Shown in pieces: positions 17,189-25,205 of a stretch of DNA of 64,000 bases. The DNA comes from a virus. The notes below the pieces were generated by a model that was given only the letters and a program-made list of their open reading frames with translations, was not told where the DNA came from and did no database searches. Every line of letters begins with the position of its first letter. The first letter of the stretch is position 1. The translations under genes were made by a program, and so were the position numbers. The stretch is from positions 1 through 64,000 of the IMG/VR virus record IMGVR_UViG_3300045431_000601; one strand, written 5' to 3'.

Positions 17189-17715
17189 ACCCAATATTCT
17201 TCCTTCATTCTTCTTATTAAATTAATCCATACTTTTAAATGAGAAGCTAATTCTTTTTTATTTGAGTTTTCAAATCCTTCTACAGCTTTTAAATAAAACA
17301 TATTTAGATTAGGATAAGATCTTCTTCTTCTTTCTAGGCTATCTCTGAACATACTTAATAAAACAAAATAATACTTTGCAATCTCTTCGTCTGGTTTCCA
17401 TAAGCTTTCCCAGTCTTCTTGAATTGTAACATTTTCTATTTTATTTTTTTCTAATTTAGGATATATAGAACTTATCGTAGAGCTGACATAGCTTTTTTCT
17501 TTTAATTTAAAATCTAGCTCTGAACTTATCCTATAAACATATAATTTAGTAAAAAGTTCGAAACTAATGTGCAAAAGCCCATCTTCTATTTCTTCTTTTG
17601 CTAATTCATTTATAATTAAATCTAAATCTTCTTGGGACTCAGATAGTAAGATGACCTTTTCTTCGCTTAAGCCAGTTCTATAAGATAAGTACTCTAAATC
17701 ACCGATGCCAAGCAT
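17185..17715 (-). CDS. unknown 176-residue helical protein
   Basis: Mostly helical and acidic, with no Cys. It starts MLGIGDLEYLSYRTGLSEEKV and contains LLSMFRDSLERRRRSYPNLN and a Trp-rich C-terminus. The helical character and place beside a prohead-core-like gene (17738) suggest a head-assembly role, but no family is recognised. A GTGTAA motif lies eight bases before the ATG. Confidence 0.6.
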   Translation of the reverse strand: MLGIGDLEYLSYRTGLSEEKVILLSESQEDLDLIINELAKEEIEDGLLHISFELFTKLYVYRISSELDFKLKEKSYVSSTISSIYPKLEKNKIENVTIQEDWESLWKPDEEIAKYYFVLLSMFRDSLERRRRSYPNLNMFYLKAVEGFENSNKKELASHLKVWINLIRRMKEEYWV

Positions 17716-17723
17716 ACAGTAAT

Positions 17724-17729
17724 TTACAC
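17724..17729 (-). promoter_or_regulatory. GTGTAA candidate late-promoter motif
   Basis: Leftward GTGTAA eight bases before the ATG at 17715, just after the end of the upstream gene. Confidence 0.5.
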
Positions 17730-17737
17730 AAATCTAA

Positions 17738-18334
17738 TTAATTTTCTTCAATAATCTCTACGTTAGCCAGTGTAGGATCTAATTTTAAAAGATCTTCTTG
17801 ATTAAATTCTTCTTCGCCATCCCATTCATATTCGCCTTGGGCTTTCTCCCAAGCGTCTTTTTTAGGGCGATCAGGCGAACCTGGTTTTGCTGGTTTATAA
17901 TTTTTACCCATTCTTTTTTTCTTTTCTCTTATATTATGCCAAAGACCTTTACTTTTAGCTTGGACATCAACCTCTAAGAATATTTCTTTTTCATCCTCAA
18001 TTACTGACCCACAATTTGATTTGCCGCAAGACGCTGCAACTTTACTAACTGGTTTATCGCTCCACATTTTGCAACTCCAATAATTTGCTTTCCATTTAGG
18101 ACCAGGATTTGAACAATTATGTCTAGACCTATAAGCTTTTCTTCTTTCTGGGTTATCTCTTTTGATCTCCATGTTTGGATCGCCAAACTTAACCATTACA
18201 GTGTTGCCTTTATCATTTTTTACATAAACGCCAAATTTCTTTTTGCTCCCAGATGGAAGTCTAAAGGGCTTATTTAAAGGAGTTTTCTTTTTATCCTTCT
18301 CAGCTTTTATTTGATGAGAAAAGTCTATTTCCAT
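17738..18334 (-). CDS. phage protein with conserved KFGDPNMEIKRDNPERR domain
   Basis: 198 residues from the ATG at 18334. Residues about 23-85 hold a block that recurs in many phage proteins: RLPSGSKKKFGVYV, then KFGDPNMEIKRDNPERRKAY, RSRHNC and KANYWSCKMWS. In some phages this block accompanies prohead core or protease modules, but its own activity is not established. The C-terminus is highly acidic. A TTG start further upstream would place the GTGTAA motif inside the coding sequence, so the ATG is preferred. Confidence 0.7.
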   Translation of the reverse strand: MEIDFSHQIKAEKDKKKTPLNKPFRLPSGSKKKFGVYVKNDKGNTVMVKFGDPNMEIKRDNPERRKAYRSRHNCSNPGPKWKANYWSCKMWSDKPVSKVAASCGKSNCGSVIEDEKEIFLEVDVQAKSKGLWHNIREKKKRMGKNYKPAKPGSPDRPKKDAWEKAQGEYEWDGEEEFNQEDLLKLDPTLANVEIIEEN

Positions 18335-18342
18335 GAAGGATA

Positions 18343-18348
18343 TTACAC
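18343..18348 (-). promoter_or_regulatory. GTGTAA candidate late-promoter motif
   Basis: Leftward AAGTGTAAT eight bases before the ATG at 18334. Confidence 0.5.
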
Positions 18349-18370
18349 TTACATTATTTAATAATGACAA

Positions 18371-18583
18371 TTAATTATATAAAGATATATTATATTTTTT
18401 AAATAACGTCTCTTCATATTCTTTGATATATCTCATATATTTATTGCATTCTGGATTTTATGCCCTGGCTAAACCTTTAGATTCTTCACCAATTAAATTA
18501 ATTAAATTAAAATATTTATTAGATATTTCTTTGTCAGATTCTAAAAACCAAGGTTTTAGAAAATCTGCGTAATCAAGCGCCAT
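18371..18583 (-). pseudogene. small gene interrupted by one in-frame TAA
   Basis: From ATG at 18583 (MALDYADFLKPWFLESDKE) the frame runs 41 codons to TAA at 18460-18458. It then continues in the same frame for 28 sensible codons (NPECNKYMRYIKEYEETL and on) to a second TAA at 18371. The second half keeps the helical, charged character of the first. A single change (for example AAA to TAA) explains it. Alternatives: two tiny proteins (an ATG follows the stop by seven codons), stop readthrough, or a sequencing error. Confidence 0.55.
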
Positions 18584-18600
18584 AATATATTATGGCTATT

Positions 18601-18930
18601 TTACTTTTTTTTATCTACTAAATATTGTTGAATTATTTCAAAATTTCTATCTAACTTTTTTTCAATTCTATCAAAATAAGACTCAAAAGCCTCTTTTGTA
18701 ACATAGGTTGTGCTTATTTTTAGAGCCAAATCAGCTATATCTTGTTGATTCTTGCGCCCCTCTTGTTCTACTTCTTTTCTAAGTGTTATAAAATCACTAA
18801 AAGTTTTGTCATTTATATCTTTTAAAAGCTTGTCCTGATTATCCATAACAGAAAAGAGTCTAGTAAATATCCATCCACCCAAAAAAGCAATAACACCAAA
18901 AGCAATATTTAAAAGTACTTGAATTTCCAT
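18601..18930 (-). CDS. single-pass membrane protein with long coiled coil
   Basis: 109 residues from the ATG at 18930. One N-terminal membrane helix (about residues 4-24, VLLNIAFGVIAFLGGWIFT) is followed by about 80 charged heptad-like residues ending DKKK. This layout is frequent in phage proteins near lysis or structural genes (holin-like or tape-associated), but is not diagnostic. An in-frame ATG three codons upstream abuts the GTGTAA motif directly, which favours the start given. Confidence 0.6.
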   Translation of the reverse strand: MEIQVLLNIAFGVIAFLGGWIFTRLFSVMDNQDKLLKDINDKTFSDFITLRKEVEQEGRKNQQDIADLALKISTTYVTKEAFESYFDRIEKKLDRNFEIIQQYLVDKKK

Positions 18931-18938
18931 ATTATTCA

Positions 18939-18944
18939 TTACAC
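18939..18944 (-). promoter_or_regulatory. GTGTAA candidate late-promoter motif
   Basis: Leftward ATAGTGTAAT, eight bases before the ATG at 18930 and divergent from a matching motif at 18961. Confidence 0.45.
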
Positions 18945-18960
18945 TATAAACTAACTCTAT

Positions 18961-18966
18961 GTGTAA
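18961..18966 (+). promoter_or_regulatory. GTGTAA candidate late-promoter motif
   Basis: Rightward ATGTGTAATA, 11 bases before the ATG at 18978. It is back to back with the leftward motif at 18939-18944. Confidence 0.5.
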
Positions 18967-18977
18967 TATTTACAAAT

Positions 18978-19853
18978 ATGACAAATAAAAATAGACTAAA
19001 TAATATTTTAAATATATTACAAAATATATATTCTACAGAAAACGCTACTACAATAACCCCAACGAGAACCTCCTGCTACAAAGCCACTACGTCCTGGACA
19101 GCTCAAAGAGCTTTGGCGGCAATTAAGTACAATATAACATCTTTACAAGCAAGAATTCTAGGAAGAACACAGTGCGCTAGTCTTTCAGCCCCAAACGCTT
19201 CTTGGGGAAGACAACCCCCTTCGAATATAATTTGCACTAGGCATCTTCAAACATGTAATAGCTCTGGTTGTCCGCAAGATTATATAAATACCTCTTGGAA
19301 TTTTTCTAATGGCTCGGGAACAGAATTTTTAAATGATAGTTTTACCGGACTGAGCATTTCTTTTGGAAAAGAAACAACAGTCTCCTCTATAAAAGGCAGC
19401 AAAATGTCATACGGTTTATGGAAAAATTGTCCAAACACTGAAAAAATTAACGGTTGCTCTTTCTCAAGGGAAGCTTGCCCTAGAAGTAGCGGATGTATAA
19501 ATGTTAATAAAGTCGGTGCATCTAGCGTAATTTGTTCAAACTTTTTTAATCCTCAAACAAGAGAATTAAATAGTAAAACAGAAACGTTTTTTATTTCTGC
19601 TTGGGATAAAAGATATTTTTCAGGAATAGTATATAACTATGGAATCGAAATAACAATAAAATATAATGTTAATTTAATATTATCTAGTACGTGGCTTCGA
19701 CTAAGTAATCCAAATCATAATTGTGGATCGTGCGCTGTATCTCCAACAGATGCAGCAGTATATCTTTCTACTCCAGATTTTGATAATACTAATGATCTAT
19801 TAAATATAGCTCAAAATTTAAGCTTTGAAAGAGCTGTATCTTTAAAATTTTAA
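18978..19853 (+). CDS. structural-like protein with AWDK domain and shared leader
   Basis: 291 residues. Residues about 5-25 (NNILNILQNIYSTENATT) match the leaders of the two giant cysteine-rich proteins. TITPTRTSC follows. The body is related to the C-terminal half of the convergent protein at 19859: both share a TSW start, RCAS or QCAS, PNxSW, NGSGTEFLND-like, and ISAWDKRYFSGIVYNYGIEI. About 14 cysteines suggest disulphides. The body contains no catalytic motif. Probably a secreted or virion protein, judged by its relatives and late-type promoter. Confidence 0.7.
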   Translation: MTNKNRLNNILNILQNIYSTENATTITPTRTSCYKATTSWTAQRALAAIKYNITSLQARILGRTQCASLSAPNASWGRQPPSNIICTRHLQTCNSSGCPQDYINTSWNFSNGSGTEFLNDSFTGLSISFGKETTVSSIKGSKMSYGLWKNCPNTEKINGCSFSREACPRSSGCINVNKVGASSVICSNFFNPQTRELNSKTETFFISAWDKRYFSGIVYNYGIEITIKYNVNLILSSTWLRLSNPNHNCGSCAVSPTDAAVYLSTPDFDNTNDLLNIAQNLSFERAVSLKF

Positions 19854-19858
19854 AAAAA

Positions 19859-21109
19859 CTAGCCTTTTCCGATGGCAGCTAGCCTCATCGCAAAAAGAAA
19901 ACCACCCATAGAACTTAACTGAGAAATAATTTGATCAACGAGAGGATTCTCTCTATTAGGAGTTTCAGCAAAAGAAAGATTGTCGCCTTTTCCGCAACAT
20001 TCGTGATTATTATTTATAAATTCTGTAACAGTTCCTTTTTTATTATGAATAAGTCTCCATGTTAAATCAATTTCTATATTATATAAAAAAACATCGTATG
20101 ATCTTCTTCCATTTATAACCACTGAATTATAAACTTTTTTATCCCAAGCTGGTATAACAATTTTTTCTCGTCTAGGAAACCCAGGAACAACCCCTGAGCT
20201 AGATACATTTTGATTTAATAACTTTTTCCCTGTAACTTTGCTAGTGTCTTTACAGCCAGATAAACCAACGTTTGCTGCGCAACAATTCTCTGCTCTTGCT
20301 CCCGAAACAGGATAAATCATTTGTTTTTTAAATGGCAATTGTACAAAAAAATCGTTATTAAAAATTTCTGTGCCAGATCCTGTAGGTTGATTCCAAACTT
20401 TTTTTATAAAATCTCTGCAAGCAGATCCTGTAGAAGACGAATGGCAACCATCAAATCTGCACACTCCGTCAGGTCCTAATGCTCCTGTAGCCCAACTAGA
20501 ATTAGGAACCCTTGAACTAGCGCATCTAGACCTAGATACAGCCTTTGCGCTTAATGCTATTACCTCAATAGTAAATGAAGATGTTTCTTCTGTATATCTC
20601 CAAGAAGTGCTTCTTTTATTACAAATAGGCGGTTTAGAAGTAGGCGGTTGAGAAGTAGAGCTAGCGCATTGCATTGCTGTCCATCTATGTATTACCCCAT
20701 TAAACATTTGATTAGAATCACCAGAGACTCCTGAGGGCAATTTAAAAGGCTGACATTCCTGACCGCTGCTGCAATTTTGACAATTGCCATTTCTATCTAA
20801 GCAGCATTGAAAATTTTGTAAACATTCCCCAGAAGATTTAGTAAAACCAGGTTTGCAATTACCTGTCGGTGGAGGAGGGACAGAAACATTATTACATGAA
20901 AAAAATTGACAATTATTATTTGGATCTCTTGTTACAGTAAAAACTTTACCATATTTATCTATACATTGCTTTGTATCTGTAGGGCAATTTGGTTGAGGTT
21001 TTGTAGGTGGTTTGGTTGGTGGTTTGGTTGGTGACGCGTTGAATCCGCCACCAACGTTGTCTCTGCAAGTAGAAGGCGGAAAACATGGCCTAGATATGAA
21101 AGTATTCAT
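19859..21109 (-). CDS. structural-like protein with AWDK domain and Lys-Pro linker
   Basis: 416 residues in three parts: a Cys-containing N-terminus with a Pro-rich spacer (PTKPPTKPPTKPQP); a middle block with paired cysteines (CCLDRNGNCQNC); and a C-terminal domain of about 240 residues that resembles the body of the convergent gene at 18978 (STSWRY, RCASSRVPNSSW, GSGTEIFNNDFF, IPAWDKKVYNSVV). Its first base overlaps the last base of the 700-residue upstream gene, so they should be co-translated. Role unknown; a virion surface component fits best. Confidence 0.7.
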   Translation of the reverse strand: MNTFISRPCFPPSTCRDNVGGGFNASPTKPPTKPPTKPQPNCPTDTKQCIDKYGKVFTVTRDPNNNCQFFSCNNVSVPPPPTGNCKPGFTKSSGECLQNFQCCLDRNGNCQNCSSGQECQPFKLPSGVSGDSNQMFNGVIHRWTAMQCASSTSQPPTSKPPICNKRSTSWRYTEETSSFTIEVIALSAKAVSRSRCASSRVPNSSWATGALGPDGVCRFDGCHSSSTGSACRDFIKKVWNQPTGSGTEIFNNDFFVQLPFKKQMIYPVSGARAENCCAANVGLSGCKDTSKVTGKKLLNQNVSSSGVVPGFPRREKIVIPAWDKKVYNSVVINGRRSYDVFLYNIEIDLTWRLIHNKKGTVTEFINNNHECCGKGDNLSFAETPNRENPLVDQIISQLSSMGGFLFAMRLAAIGKG

Positions 21110-23211
21110 TATAGAAGGCCCTCTCCAACAGACTGCCCCCCTGAGCCACTTCCATCGCTTCCACTTCCACCCGTATAATTAATTGAAAAAAGATAATTAG
21201 CATTATTATTACTATCCCAAACAGTGCTATTATTAATAATTGAATTAAACCAGTATTCAACAGCTGTAGATTCTAAAGGCGCAGTATAATTAGCGGTAAA
21301 AGTATTGTTCGTACCCAAAGTCATAGTAATTTCAGTTATATCTCCAATGTACCCAGTCGCATTTCGAGCATACGCAAAAAACTTAATTGAAGTAGCATCT
21401 TTAAGCGGACCGTTATTAGATTTATAGCTTATAGTAAAATTCCTATTATTAGTATTATTTTTAGTAACTATAATGACCGCGCCTGCACCAACAACCGAAG
21501 AATTGTAAATATCAAACCCTTCTTCTTCATTAAAAAAGTATCTATTTCTATATCTTCTAGTAAATTTTAAAAATTTCTTTAATTTTCTATTTAAAAATAA
21601 AATATAAGGAATATTGTTCTTAATAATATTCGAAAATTTATTAAAAACAATATATTTTAAACTAGTAATTGCTGCTTCTTCTGCAGTGTCAGAAGTGCCT
21701 CCCTTACCTCTACCAACAGAAAATAAAGTCTTATTATCTGTCACTTTTACATTTGTCTTTGCTATAGTATTTTTTTCTTCATCAACATTAAAAGAGGACA
21801 AAGACTCATAAATAAGAGTATCATTTTGATCAAAATTTCCATAATTAGCATAAACAGGATATAAGACATTTTCTGTCCCAGCTTTTTTATTAAATACATT
21901 TTGAATAAGTTCTATTTGAAAAGGAACGCCAGAAGGTATAATTCCATTCCAAACTCCTGTATTAAATGTTTTATTTCCTGTATATATATTTTTATACATT
22001 TGATAGAAAGCCGTGTCTTTAATTGGAACGTCTTGCTTCAAATGATCACCTAAAGATAGTGTATAAGGTCTATTCCAATCTTGAGGATAAAACTTATCTT
22101 TTCTAACTAATCCATTTAGTATTGCTTCTGTTCTAGAATAAACTTGATTAATCTGTAAGTCGCCACTCTGTATTACCCTAACTCCAGAATTAGGAAATAT
22201 CTTATTGTTTTGATATTCAGATCCAACAATTATGCCACTCACTGTAATTCCTGAAGGAATTGTTTCTTTTAAAATTAAAGATTGAGGTCTAAGAGATCCA
22301 TCTCTATAATTTCTCACAGTCTTCTTAATCTTTGAAGCCCAAACTAAAGTATTAAAATGACCAGTAATCGCTTTGTGAGGAGATACATAACAAATTTTTT
22401 GCGCATTTCCTAATCCAGTTGAAATTAATAAAATACCTTCTAAATCTTCTCTATTATCTGCATGCGCAAAAGATGTAATCTTAACTGGAACATTATATCT
22501 ATTATAATTCCAAACTGATACAGTGTTTGGATAAGATATATAAAAATTTTGAGCATTTACATTTAGCGTTTCTCCTGGTAAATTACTTTTTTTCCAAACT
22601 AAAAAGTTTTTATTAAATCTATTTCTGAATTCTTGAGATAGATCAGGAGCAAATATAGGATAGTTAACTCCTTTTTTATTATAAAAACCACTCAAAATAT
22701 TCGAAGAAAGTACTTCTGCTTGACCTGTTACTTCTGCTTGACCTGTTGATCCATCTGATTGAGTTTGAATAGTTAGAGGAGAATCAGAAAAAGATAATCT
22801 AACAAATGGGCTTTCTACATCAGCGCCTGAAAAATTAATGTTTTTTTTGTCTTTGTAATAAGATAGAAAAGGATTAAAGTAATTATTACTTATTAAACTA
22901 TAGTATTTTTTAGAAGGATTATAAAAAGATAATTGACCAAAAAGAGGAATTTCAAGATTTTTTTCTACATAAAAGTTTTTAGAAGACATTGACACTTTAT
23001 ATTCTTCATAGATAGAAGTATTATTTTTCATTTCAACAGGAGTTCTTACAACAATTCCTGGTTTGCTAAATCTTAAAGTCCCTTCATTAATAATATCTAT
23101 CTTAGAATCTTTTAAATCAGGATGAATCGAAGCCATCTGATCAACAATTAATTCTTTTGTGTCAACAAAATCAGGTACGCCTAATTTTTTAAATTTTGTT
23201 TGTTTGTTCAT
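21109..23211 (-). CDS. large structural protein with C-terminal CBM25/26-like domain
   Basis: 700 residues. The N-terminal part (MNKQTKFKKLGVPDF) and centre look like a beta-rich virion protein. A small duplication TGQAEVTGQAEV lies at about residues 157-168. The last 120 residues before a Gly/Ser tail (GSDGSGSGG) resemble a starch-binding CBM25/26 fold: FTISYKSNNGPLKDA, TEITMTLGTNNTFTANY, VEYWFNSI, then TVWDSNNNANYLF. Such a domain would bind glycans on the host surface or on the virion. Its leader contains a group I intron-like ribozyme. Confidence 0.7.
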   Translation of the reverse strand: MNKQTKFKKLGVPDFVDTKELIVDQMASIHPDLKDSKIDIINEGTLRFSKPGIVVRTPVEMKNNTSIYEEYKVSMSSKNFYVEKNLEIPLFGQLSFYNPSKKYYSLISNNYFNPFLSYYKDKKNINFSGADVESPFVRLSFSDSPLTIQTQSDGSTGQAEVTGQAEVLSSNILSGFYNKKGVNYPIFAPDLSQEFRNRFNKNFLVWKKSNLPGETLNVNAQNFYISYPNTVSVWNYNRYNVPVKITSFAHADNREDLEGILLISTGLGNAQKICYVSPHKAITGHFNTLVWASKIKKTVRNYRDGSLRPQSLILKETIPSGITVSGIIVGSEYQNNKIFPNSGVRVIQSGDLQINQVYSRTEAILNGLVRKDKFYPQDWNRPYTLSLGDHLKQDVPIKDTAFYQMYKNIYTGNKTFNTGVWNGIIPSGVPFQIELIQNVFNKKAGTENVLYPVYANYGNFDQNDTLIYESLSSFNVDEEKNTIAKTNVKVTDNKTLFSVGRGKGGTSDTAEEAAITSLKYIVFNKFSNIIKNNIPYILFLNRKLKKFLKFTRRYRNRYFFNEEEGFDIYNSSVVGAGAVIIVTKNNTNNRNFTISYKSNNGPLKDATSIKFFAYARNATGYIGDITEITMTLGTNNTFTANYTAPLESTAVEYWFNSIINNSTVWDSNNNANYLFSINYTGGSGSDGSGSGGQSVGEGLL

Positions 23212-23214
23212 TTA

Positions 23215-23490
23215 ACCCGAGCGTCATGGGCATGCTGCTTCGATCTTCTCAAAGCTTTCTCCAGCTTATGACTTCGATCATTTTGTTATCGCTGAAAAGT
23301 TTACTTTCAGCATCTTTGCATCGCTGCAAAGTTCAGACTATATCTTCTTGCTTTCGCAAGTTCGGGCGCTCGTGGGCAATATTATTGTTGGGACTCAATC
23401 GCCTAGTCGTTACACCTTACAGCTTATCTTTCCCAGCTGCCTTGGCTCGGTATAATCTCTTAAAGACTTCCACCGAATTCACCCAAAATG
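23215..23490 (-). ncRNA. group I intron-like ribozyme in a gene leader
   Basis: Read on the minus strand: GAATTCGGTGGAAG near the 5' end; CGGT/ACCG pairing; a CAGCT/AGCTG hairpin; ACGACTAGG (GACTA at 23408-23404); a CTTGC-GAAA-GCAAG hairpin (23360-23347); AAGATATAGTC (23346-23336), whose TAGTC pairs with GACTA to form P7; then a CTTTGCA-GCGA-TGCAAAG hairpin (23331-23314) and GCTGAAA/TTTCAGC (23311-23291). The AAGATATAGTC element and P7 partner are the group I core. The ends are approximate. It holds no endonuclease frame. It lies in the leader, four bases before the ATG at 23211. Local base composition is more GC-rich than the surroundings. Confidence 0.82.
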
Positions 23491-23521
23491 GTCATTTTAG
23501 ATAATAAAGAACTACTTTGTT

Positions 23522-23527
23522 TTACAC
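23522..23527 (-). promoter_or_regulatory. GTGTAA candidate late promoter ahead of the ribozyme
   Basis: Leftward TTTGTGTAAAAC about 30 bases upstream of the ribozyme 5' end. It would give a transcript running through the ribozyme into the 700-residue gene. Confidence 0.4.
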
Positions 23528-23565
23528 AAAATTATAAAAAAATAATAACTATTTTTATTTTTTTT

Positions 23566-23571
23566 GTGTAA
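23566..23571 (+). promoter_or_regulatory. GTGTAA candidate late-promoter motif
   Basis: Rightward TTTTTGTGTAAAG, 11 bases before the ATG at 23583. Divergent from the motif at 23522. Confidence 0.5.
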
Positions 23572-23582
23572 AGTATTATACT

Positions 23583-24137
23583 ATGCCAAATCTAATGCCA
23601 TTCAGAGACTATAGCGAACACGACGTAATTAATATGTTCGCTTGTACAGTAGAAGCTGCGAAAGGAACCTTAGTTAAACCTATAAGAAAATTAGAAAAGA
23701 ATTCGCTAGAGCTTACAGAAGACGCTCCTGGCATGAAAGCTAATAATATAGTAAATAATCTATTTCAATTAACTGGTCAAGTAGAGCCAGTATCTACATT
23801 TGAAGATGTTCCTACTGCTATAGGAATTATTCTTTACGATGTAAGAGAGAAAGATGAAAATGGCGAGAGACTTATTTTAAATCCAAGAAAAGCAGCAGAA
23901 ATGAATGTAGTACTACCAAAAGTAAATGCTGTACCAATCTTAACCAGAGGTATTATTGTAATAAACGATATCGATACCTCTAATCACGTGTCAGGCGGAG
24001 GTTTGCCAGAAATTGGAGATGCCGCTTACGTAGGCGATAACGGAAGAATTGCTACTGATGGTAGAGTTAAAATAGGAAAATTTCTAAGTCCTTTAGACGA
24101 AAATGGTTATGCTTTAGTTAAAGTCGATTTTGATTAA
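23583..24137 (+). CDS. virion protein, head-decoration-like
   Basis: 184 residues, beta-rich, with no Cys other than one near the N-terminus. It starts MPNLMPFRDYSEHDVINMFA. The C-terminal part (AAYVGDNGRIATDGRVKIGK followed by FLSPLDENGYALVKV) resembles small phage head-decoration or capsid-cement proteins, which end in a similar IGxFL...DxxGYxxV strand pair. It stands alone on the plus strand between leftward genes, with its own GTGTAA motif, as expected for a highly expressed structural gene. The family call is by resemblance only. Confidence 0.55.
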   Translation: MPNLMPFRDYSEHDVINMFACTVEAAKGTLVKPIRKLEKNSLELTEDAPGMKANNIVNNLFQLTGQVEPVSTFEDVPTAIGIILYDVREKDENGERLILNPRKAAEMNVVLPKVNAVPILTRGIIVINDIDTSNHVSGGGLPEIGDAAYVGDNGRIATDGRVKIGKFLSPLDENGYALVKVDFD

Positions 24138-25202
24138 TTAAAGCTTTAAATCGTTAAAATCTTTATCAGAAATATCCGTTTTTCTTGCGCCTATTTTATA
24201 AGATTGTAATTCTGTTTCTTGTGGGGCTGTTTGTACTTTGCTGCTGTCCATATAACTATCCATCCAGCCAGATATTGGATTATCTTTCTGATTAAATATT
24301 TTCTTATACCCCAAAGATCTTAGTCTATTATCACATAGCCACTTTGCATATCCACCTAAAACTTCGGCATTTAATCCAAGTAAAGATCCATTCTTAAATA
24401 AATATTGAGCCCAATCTATTTCGTTTCTTGCTGCTTGCTCATAAAATGCATATATTTTATCTTCGCTTTTTTTGACTACTGAAGTAAAACCTTCCTTGTC
24501 TTCTTCTTTTAGTATTCTAAGAAGATTTTGAGTAATACCAAAATGCAAAGCCTCGTCTCTTTGAATAAATTTAATAATCTTCGCATTGCCTTCCATTTTT
24601 CCTCTATATCCAAAATAGAAAGAACAAGCAAAACTGACATAAAATACAAGGCCCTCCATTACATTAACAGAAAGAATACAATCAAATATTTTTTGTTTTA
24701 AGTCTTTTTTATCATCTGAACCAAGAATTTTATCAAAATTATTTCTTATTAATTCTGCTCTAGAAGTAATTTCTTTGTCTTCCATAATGCTATCAAAAAA
24801 CTTACTAGCATCTGGATGCACATTATTTAATAAATAAGAATAAGAATAACTATGTATCCCTTCAAACCTTTGCCAAGTATTCATACATATTTCAAGTTCT
24901 GGATTACTAACGTAATCTTTCAGAGAATGAATGCTTCTAGAAAGCATAGAATCGCCTAGAGTTTGAAATTTTAAATTCGTATCAAAAACAAATCTTTCTT
25001 GACTAGCAAGATCTTTATAATCGCTTCTATCTTTATTCAAAGACACTTCGTGGGGCCACCAAAAAAATTCTTCTTGTTTTTTAAATAATTCAAAAAATAT
25101 AGGATATTTGAAACGGTCATATCTTTGGAGATTGAGATCTTCTCCAAAAAATAATGGTTGTTTAGTATGGTCGATATTTTTGACGTTCAGTACTGATTTC
25201 AT
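24138..25202 (-). CDS. nrdB: class I ribonucleotide reductase, small subunit
   Basis: 354 residues. The di-iron ligands are in place: Asp in TLGDSMLSRS, Glu and His in RFEGIHSYSYSYLL, Glu in VNVMEGLVFY, and Glu and His in QRDEALHFG. The Tyr seven residues after the first helix Glu corresponds to the radical tyrosine, so this is a standard tyrosyl-radical subunit. The C-terminus should dock into NrdA. It ends one base past the convergent structural gene and starts three bases after nrdA stops. Confidence 0.93.
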   Translation of the reverse strand: MKSVLNVKNIDHTKQPLFFGEDLNLQRYDRFKYPIFFELFKKQEEFFWWPHEVSLNKDRSDYKDLASQERFVFDTNLKFQTLGDSMLSRSIHSLKDYVSNPELEICMNTWQRFEGIHSYSYSYLLNNVHPDASKFFDSIMEDKEITSRAELIRNNFDKILGSDDKKDLKQKIFDCILSVNVMEGLVFYVSFACSFYFGYRGKMEGNAKIIKFIQRDEALHFGITQNLLRILKEEDKEGFTSVVKKSEDKIYAFYEQAARNEIDWAQYLFKNGSLLGLNAEVLGGYAKWLCDNRLRSLGYKKIFNQKDNPISGWMDSYMDSSKVQTAPQETELQSYKIGARKTDISDKDFNDLKL

Positions 25203-25205
25203 GAA

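Noticed and set aside
18336-18370. TTG start for the prohead-core-like gene
   Set aside because: It would place the GTGTAA motif inside the gene. The ATG at 18334 is better supported.
23196-23504. Rightward 102-codon frame
   Set aside because: It lies wholly across the group I ribozyme on the other strand. Its composition is explained by the RNA helices.
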